Shown here: piece by piece, positions 17,801 to 21,889 of the stretch | Layout of the letters: the number at the start of each line of letters is the position of its first letter | Numbering within the stretch: the stretch's first letter is position 1 | NCBI GenBank assembly: GCA_943704425.1 | Contig: CALSCP010000313.1 | Coordinates: 69,637-91,525, forward strand | Reading direction: 5' to 3' | Length of the DNA stretch: 21,889 bases | Source: Ministeria vibrans ATCC 50519 | Lineage: Eukaryota > Opisthokonta > Filasterea | Notes under the pieces: generated by a model | Databases searched by the model: none | What the model was told of the DNA's origin: nothing | What the model saw: the letters and a program-made list of their open reading frames with translations, nothing else | Program-made: the position numbers and the translations under genes

Positions 17801-20197
17801 TGCGTGTGCCGTCCAGTGAGTAGCCGGCGTTGCACATGTACGTGACAGTCTGACCATAGGTGAGGTCGCTCGAGCCAGAGGACGCTGTACCAGCATTGGT
17901 CACGGCCAGTGCCGTACCGCACCTCACAAGCGTGCAGGTGCCCACTGGACCGCCACCAACAGCTGTGAAATCAGTGCCATTGCACACCACAGCGAAGGCC
18001 TCAGGCGTGTAGCCCTCCTTGCACACGTAGTTAACTGTGTTGCCAGCGTGCTTATCGACCATGGCGTTGTCAATAGTGAGCAGCTCACCGCAGGTTGTGG
18101 CAGCAGCGGCAACAGTTGTCTCAGCGGCAACAACCGAACTTTTCACAGCTCCTGCGGCAACGGTAGTCTCCACAGCTTCTGCAACAACCGTCGTGTCCAC
18201 AGCTCCTGCAGCGACCGAAGTCTCAACAGCTCCGGCGACAACCGTTGTCTCAGCGGCAACAACCAAAGTCTCAACAGCTCCTGCAGCTGCCGTCGTGTCC
18301 ACAGCTTGTGCAGCAACCGTAGTCTCAACAGCTCCTGTAGCGACCGAAGTCTTCACAGCTTCTGCAACAACCGTCGTGTCCACAGCTTCTGCAACAACCG
18401 TAGCCTCCACAGCTCCTGCAACAGCCGTCGTGTCCACAGCTTCTGCGACAACCAAAGTCTCAACAGCTCCTGCAGCGACCGAAGTCTCAACAGCTCCGGC
18501 GACAACCGTTGTCTCAGCGGCAACAACCAAAGTCTCAACAGCTCCTGCAGCAACCGTCGTGTTCACGGCTTCTGCAACAACCGTAGTCTCAACAGCTCTT
18601 GCAGCAACTGTCGTGTCCACAGCTTCTCCAACAACCGTAGCCTCCACAGCTTCTGCAACAATTGAACTCTTTACAGCTCCTGCAACAACCGAAGTTTCCA
18701 CAGCTCCTGCGACAACCGTACCATTCTGACACGGGGATGAGACACACTCGTCAATGTTCAAAGCGCAATCTGTACTTGTGTAGCCAGACACACATGTGCA
18801 TGTGTAGTGATCAACCGAAGCGGTGCAAGTTCCGCCATTCCGACAGGGCGACGAGACGCACTCGTTGAGCAGACTTTGGCACACGTCACCGGTGTAGCCG
18901 GAAGCACAAGTGCACGAGTGTGACACACACGAACCTCCGTTGGAACAAGGCGCTGACGCGCAATAGTCGGGATGTGTCTCACAGAGAGATCCAGTCGAGT
19001 GTTCGTCGCAAATGCAGGTGAATGTTCCTTCATTGAGATCTGCCACACACGTGCCTTCGTGTTGGCACGGCAACGACACACACGCATCAAACAACTCACA
19101 CAAGGCTCCTGAACCGCCAGGACGACACGTGCAATTGAATTCACCGGCGCCCAGATGAGGAGTGTCAAGGCACGTCCCACCATCAGTACACGGCGCAGAG
19201 TTGCAGCCGCGAATGTCAGACTCACATAGAGTCCCAGTGTAACCCTCGGCACAATCACACACAGTTGATCCATATTGGGAGGTGTAGCGGCCGGAGGGGC
19301 ATGATTTACAGGCGGTTTGGCCCGTCTGCGCGATATAGTACCCTGGCAAGCACTCTGGACACACTTTCTGCGCATAATTTGTGTTTGCTCGTCCGACTGT
19401 ACAGTTTTGACAGGATGTGGCGCCCGAGCTCCCTTGGTATGTGCCTGATGGACAGGAAGTGCACCCGTAGCGCTCCTGGCTGTGGTAGTCCGAGCTCTCT
19501 GGTGAATAATAGCCCCCACTGCAGATACGGCAACCGCTCGTCGGCGAGTCACTGTAGAGGAAGTACTTGCCACCTGGACAGTAGGCACAGGCGGAAGCGC
19601 CCGAACTCAAAGTTGTTTTGGGTTTGGGGCAGTTACGGCATGAAGTGAGACCGCCGTACGCGTAGCTTGTGTAGTAGTACGTGTAGGATCCGGTGGTGGT
19701 CGGAACATAGGCGGTGCGTACGAAGGCGTTGTTGGCCCAGGCGTTTGCAGGGGTGTATTTGCCGGGGGGGCAGAGATAAGGGCAATCAGATGTGCCACCA
19801 AACGTGTAAGGAGCGTTGCTGTAGTAGCGCCCGCCCGAGCATACTAGGCAGCTCGCATATTTGGTGCCTGGTGTGTACGTGATGGGGTTACAGGTTGTGC
19901 ATACTGTTGATGCGAAGTTGCGGGAATAGCTTCCACTGGGGCAGTTACGGCAGTTACTCTCGCAGGTATGAGGTGTGTAAGATCCTACACGGAACAACGG
20001 AGAGGGTGAATAAAAAGTAAATATTTTCATCTTAACTACCTGGAGCGCACGCAACGCAGGCTGTCTGGCTAGTGGAGTTCTGGAAGTGACCCATTGGGCA
20101 ACAAATGCAAGCACCCGAGCCAGCCTGGTCGTCGTTTGGCTGGTAGCGACCTGAGGAACATGAGACGCAGTAGCCTGGACCTGAGCCATTACGCCAC

Positions 20198-20232
<35 letters not shown>

Positions 20233-20249
20233 TATTAATAATAATAATA

Positions 20250-20282
<33 letters not shown>

Positions 20283-20655
20283 AACTAGCGGATAATTTTC
20301 GTGTTTTGTTTTTTTTGCCTACTTTTCCTGCTGGGCAAGCAACATTGCGACGATCGCGCTTCTCCAGGAGGTCGGTGGGCTGCGTTTTCTTTATCTTCGC
20401 ATATAGCATATCGTAAATCGAGCTTAGCACGCTTTGGTTGGAGTCGACAGAGCTAGCGTCAATCGCATCCAAGGGGACATTCTTTTTCGGGCAATTGGAT
20501 GTAGAGGGTGCGAGCTCGTCAGAGGGCGCTTGGTTGTCGCCGAGAGCGGTGGCTTCGGCTCGCTCGAGGTTGTTTGTCTCGGGCTCTGCAGCCGCAGCGA
20601 CAAGCAAGAAAGTGAGACACACTCCCGCAAGTGAGATGTGATGCCAAGCTTTCAT
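14898..20655 (-). CDS. Receptor tyrosine kinase with GCC2/GCC3, EGF and sushi ectodomain (five exons)
   Basis: Exons 20655-20323, 20196-20040, 19984-15663, 15601-15452 and 15383-14898 join in frame to 1815 aa. A signal peptide (hydrophobic at ~8-23) is followed by ephrin-receptor-like GCC2/GCC3 Cys repeats (~105-415, CPSGTYQ/SCQNC style), four EGF domains plus a broken fifth (~420-583), a 9-residue repeat stalk (~584-789), three sushi-like modules and a membrane-proximal beta-sandwich with a ZU5-like GGVVSSPDGLVSL start. One TM helix (~1146-1168) precedes RRR, a ~345-residue juxtamembrane region rich in Tyr motifs, and a kinase domain (~1515-1795): GKGEFG, AVKTLK (Lys ~1557), HRDLAARN (Asp1654), DFG (Asp1672), activation-loop NYYRV and LPVRWMALESL. 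All catalytic residues are present and HRDLAARN is tyrosine-kinase specific, so it should be an active cell-surface tyrosine kinase. Ligand unknown. Confidence 0.92.
15384..15451 (-). other. RTK intron 4 (68 nt)
   Basis: Donor GTAAAC and acceptor TTCAG, phase 0. Splicing joins HRD to LAARN, rebuilding the catalytic loop exactly, which validates the boundary. Confidence 0.95.
15602..15662 (-). other. RTK intron 3 (61 nt)
   Basis: Donor GTAGAA after the Glu of YLIIIE, acceptor TTGTAG, phase 0. Joining gives IIIEYCSHGDLRNFL, the kinase hinge and start of helix D. Confidence 0.95.
16269..16280 (-). other. YVNE motif in the RTK juxtamembrane region (candidate SH2 docking site)
   Basis: The minus strand encodes Tyr-Val-Asn-Glu. 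Phospho-Tyr-x-Asn is the established Grb2 SH2 preference, with YVN particularly favoured. It lies in a tail with further Tyr sites (YERP, EYGAL, YESYERR, IYQTI, YGTV). Confidence 0.55.
18110..18725 (-). repeat. 27-bp coding minisatellite (9-residue repeats) in the RTK ectodomain
   Basis: About 24 in-frame units of the type VETTVVAGA, VDTTVVAEA or VKSSIVAEA, each 27 nt, with three shortened 21-nt units (VETLVVA or VKSSVVA). An 89-bp segment is duplicated exactly at 18199-18287 and 18463-18551, 264 bp apart (nine full units plus one short one), showing recent array-scale duplication. The array starts directly after the half EGF ECVSSPCQNGT and ends before a sushi-like TTCGE. All six frames are wide open here by composition; the minus frame is chosen because it continues the RTK. 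Confidence 0.92.
19985..20039 (-). other. RTK intron 2 (55 nt)
   Basis: Donor GTAGTT, acceptor GTGTAG, phase 1. Joining gives CAPGSYTPHTC, a continuous GCC2/GCC3 Cys repeat. The frame that continues upstream without splicing has lost the Cys pattern. Confidence 0.9.
20197..20280. repeat. (AAT)n-(ATT)n imperfect palindrome
   Basis: About ten AAT triplets, a short switch at about 20229-20252 and then about ten ATT triplets form a self-complementary block that abuts the acceptor site of RTK intron 1. Confidence 0.92.
20197..20322 (-). other. RTK intron 1 with ATT/AAT inverted repeat (126 nt)
   Basis: Donor GTAGGC after NVACPAGK; acceptor TTATTAG formed by the end of the triplet repeat itself. 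Phase 0 joining gives CPAGKWRNGSGPGYC, completing the first Cys-rich repeat. Most of the intron (20197-20280) is AAT repeats followed by ATT repeats, which can fold into a long hairpin. Confidence 0.88.
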
Positions 20656-20830
20656 CCTACAAGCAGTAAGTAATAGAGCAAAGCAGGAGAAAGGGTTTCT
20701 GTGTTAAAAAGTAGAAGAAGAAGAATACAACCCATATAAAAAGTAGAAGAAGAATACAACCCATTTATTAATGATATAAAAAGTAGCGAAGTTGGGATGC
20801 AAAAAAATTGTTGGAGGAAGAGCTTTGGGT
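20656..20830 (-). promoter_or_regulatory. RTK upstream region with short tandem repeats
   Basis: Upstream of the RTK ATG, a unit TAAAAAGTAGAAGAAGAATA followed by CAACCCA occurs twice (from about 20704 and 20737), with a third partial copy (ATAAAAAGTAG, ~20774). Read on the minus strand these give CTTTTTATAT-type TATA-like blocks, so the repeats may carry core-promoter sequence. No transcript data. Confidence 0.4.
20745..20775 (-). repeat. 31-bp inverted repeat, arm 2 (5' side of the RTK gene)
   Basis: The reverse complement equals 14733-14763 base for base. It overlaps the second copy of the local tandem unit, so this arm lies where the sequence is already repeated. Confidence 0.85.
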
Positions 20831-21876
20831 GAATGCGTTTGCCGGCCGGCCTGTTGAGGGGGAGGAGGTCAACCGGCACAATTCACTATTGGGTAGATGG
20901 CGGTGATTCTCGTGGGCAAGGGCGGGTGACATGCCCATTCATACGATGCAATGCTCGCGCGCACTGCAGGTCCATGGCGGTCGCTTCCCCCCCAAGGAGG
21001 ATAACCGCATGCTAAGTACAAACACCCCTTGCCCCACACATGAACTATACGATTGCATTCAGACGCTTTACACATACTCAAGCAGCCGCTGGACACCAGA
21101 GCCTTTGCAACTGGTAGAAAATAGAAATACATTATTACTTTTACAATTTCTGACTTGCGTGCTTTGGCAAATTAGAGAGAGACGAAAACTAATATATCCC
21201 GCTCGCCAGCCCCCGCAAACAGACACCTATTACACCTGGATGCCAATGTACCATATGGCATGTGAAAATACGCTGGCGATTTCACGAAGAGGCCCAAACT
21301 TCTCCCCCACAGTGCGAAGCTTCCGCTCCGCAAAAATCCACGGCATGTGTACCCTTGCGATTCCCGCCACTGAAACATAAGTCGCCTAACAGTTTACAGT
21401 ACCATGCAGTACAGCTCTGGGATCACGCGGCACCCGAAAAGACAGTGATTCTCTCTTTTTCGTTTAATATTTTAAGACGCGAATTCGACGCGAACCCCCT
21501 AGCCCACGCCACACAGAAAAAAAGGCATGGTCGCATGGGGCTATACTCAGGTCGACAGAGGTCTGTTATAAGGTTCACACCCACCCACCAGAACGGCAGC
21601 GGAAAAGAGTAGAGTGAATTTCGCTCGAGGCAAAAAAAAAGAAAATGCGGAAGCGCCACGAAAAAAGAAAAAGAACGGCAAAACGTCGCGAAAATGCCAC
21701 AAAAAATGTTTTTGTGCGAGAATGACATGAAAGTGCACGAATGTACGCATTTTACCTCGAAATGTCTTGGATTTGGGGATAATGAAATAATTTGATTTTG
21801 GTTTTTACTTTTTTCTGTTGGGTCTTCGGTGGAGAATCAAGTCTGAGGATGTGAGAAAAGTAAGAGAGGTGGGGGA
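20831..21876. other. About 1 kb with no convincing gene
   Basis: Open frames here (for example 20931-21380 plus, 21423-21728 minus) are short, have irregular composition, lack recognisable domains and are contradicted by frames of similar length on the other strand. No tRNA or 5S rRNA pattern was recognised. The segment 21630-21770 is A-rich with recurrent GCGAAAATG/GCCACGAAAA-like words. It may be the 5' region of a gene beyond the window. Confidence 0.5.
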
Positions 21877-21889
21877 GGGGGGGGGGGGG
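21877..21889 (+). repeat. G homopolymer at the window end
   Basis: The window ends in an uninterrupted run of 13 G (21877-21889), preceded by G-rich GTGGGGGA. This is compatible with an assembly end at a hard-to-sequence tract or with a longer G run continuing outside. Confidence 0.85.

Noticed and set aside
18110-18725. CRISPR array
   Set aside because: Units are contiguous 27-bp repeats without unique spacers, in frame within a coding exon of a eukaryotic gene.
18037-18729. Plus-strand 230-aa Thr/Ala/Val repeat protein
   Set aside because: It is the shadow of the RTK minisatellite. The minus frame continues directly into EGF and sushi modules.
20931-21380. 149-aa plus-strand ORF in the right-hand spacer
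   Set aside because: No domain, signal or composition bias, and comparable ORFs lie on the other strand. Treated as chance.

Overview
The window is nuclear DNA from a unicellular eukaryote. Genes carry short GT-AG introns (about 55-70 nt, some lengthened by microsatellites), coding DNA is GC-rich between AT-rich spacers, and the proteins are eukaryotic: an ELYS-like nucleoporin, a CAP-Gly protein and a large receptor tyrosine kinase (RTK). An RTK with EGF, ephrin-receptor-like and sushi modules suggests a holozoan protist (choanoflagellate, filasterean or ichthyosporean grade). I cannot name the species, and all family calls are from recognition, not searches.

Layout. (a) 1-699: spacer or leader DNA with a possible isolated FG-repeat exon (158-226) and a T37 run. 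(b) 700-1518 (+): a zeta-class (CDCA-type) carbonic anhydrase with the Cys/His/Cys metal-ligand pattern and a Cys-rich tail. (c) 1698-5522 (-), convergent with it: one long ORF fusing DabA (DUF2309, beta-CA-like) to a DabB-type ND5-like membrane domain, with a leader that looks like a mitochondrial presequence. (d) 5823-6620 (-): an unrecognised hydrophobic protein upstream of and co-oriented with the fusion. (e) 6820-8293 (+): ankyrin + CAP-Gly protein with two SxIP motifs, one intron. (f) 8359-14078 (-): ELYS/MEL-28-like nucleoporin, reconstructed as five exons. (g) 14136-14591 (+): a short ORF resembling the end of the winged-helix part of an NB-ARC/STAND protein. (h) 14898-20655 (-): a complete five-exon RTK of 1815 residues. 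(i) 20656-21889: no convincing gene.

The most notable system is the left end. A zeta carbonic anhydrase and a DabA-DabB fusion lie tail to tail within 5 kb. Both act on CO2/bicarbonate, and DAB complexes are known as energy-coupled inorganic-carbon pumps of prokaryotes. A eukaryotic, possibly mitochondrial, single-chain DAB beside a carbonic anhydrase would be an inorganic-carbon supply module not known to me from eukaryotes. Functional linkage is inferred from proximity and chemistry only.

Other points are the RTK's 9-residue minisatellite that interrupts an EGF domain, a 31-bp inverted repeat flanking the RTK gene, and introns apparently expanded by ATT and CT repeats.
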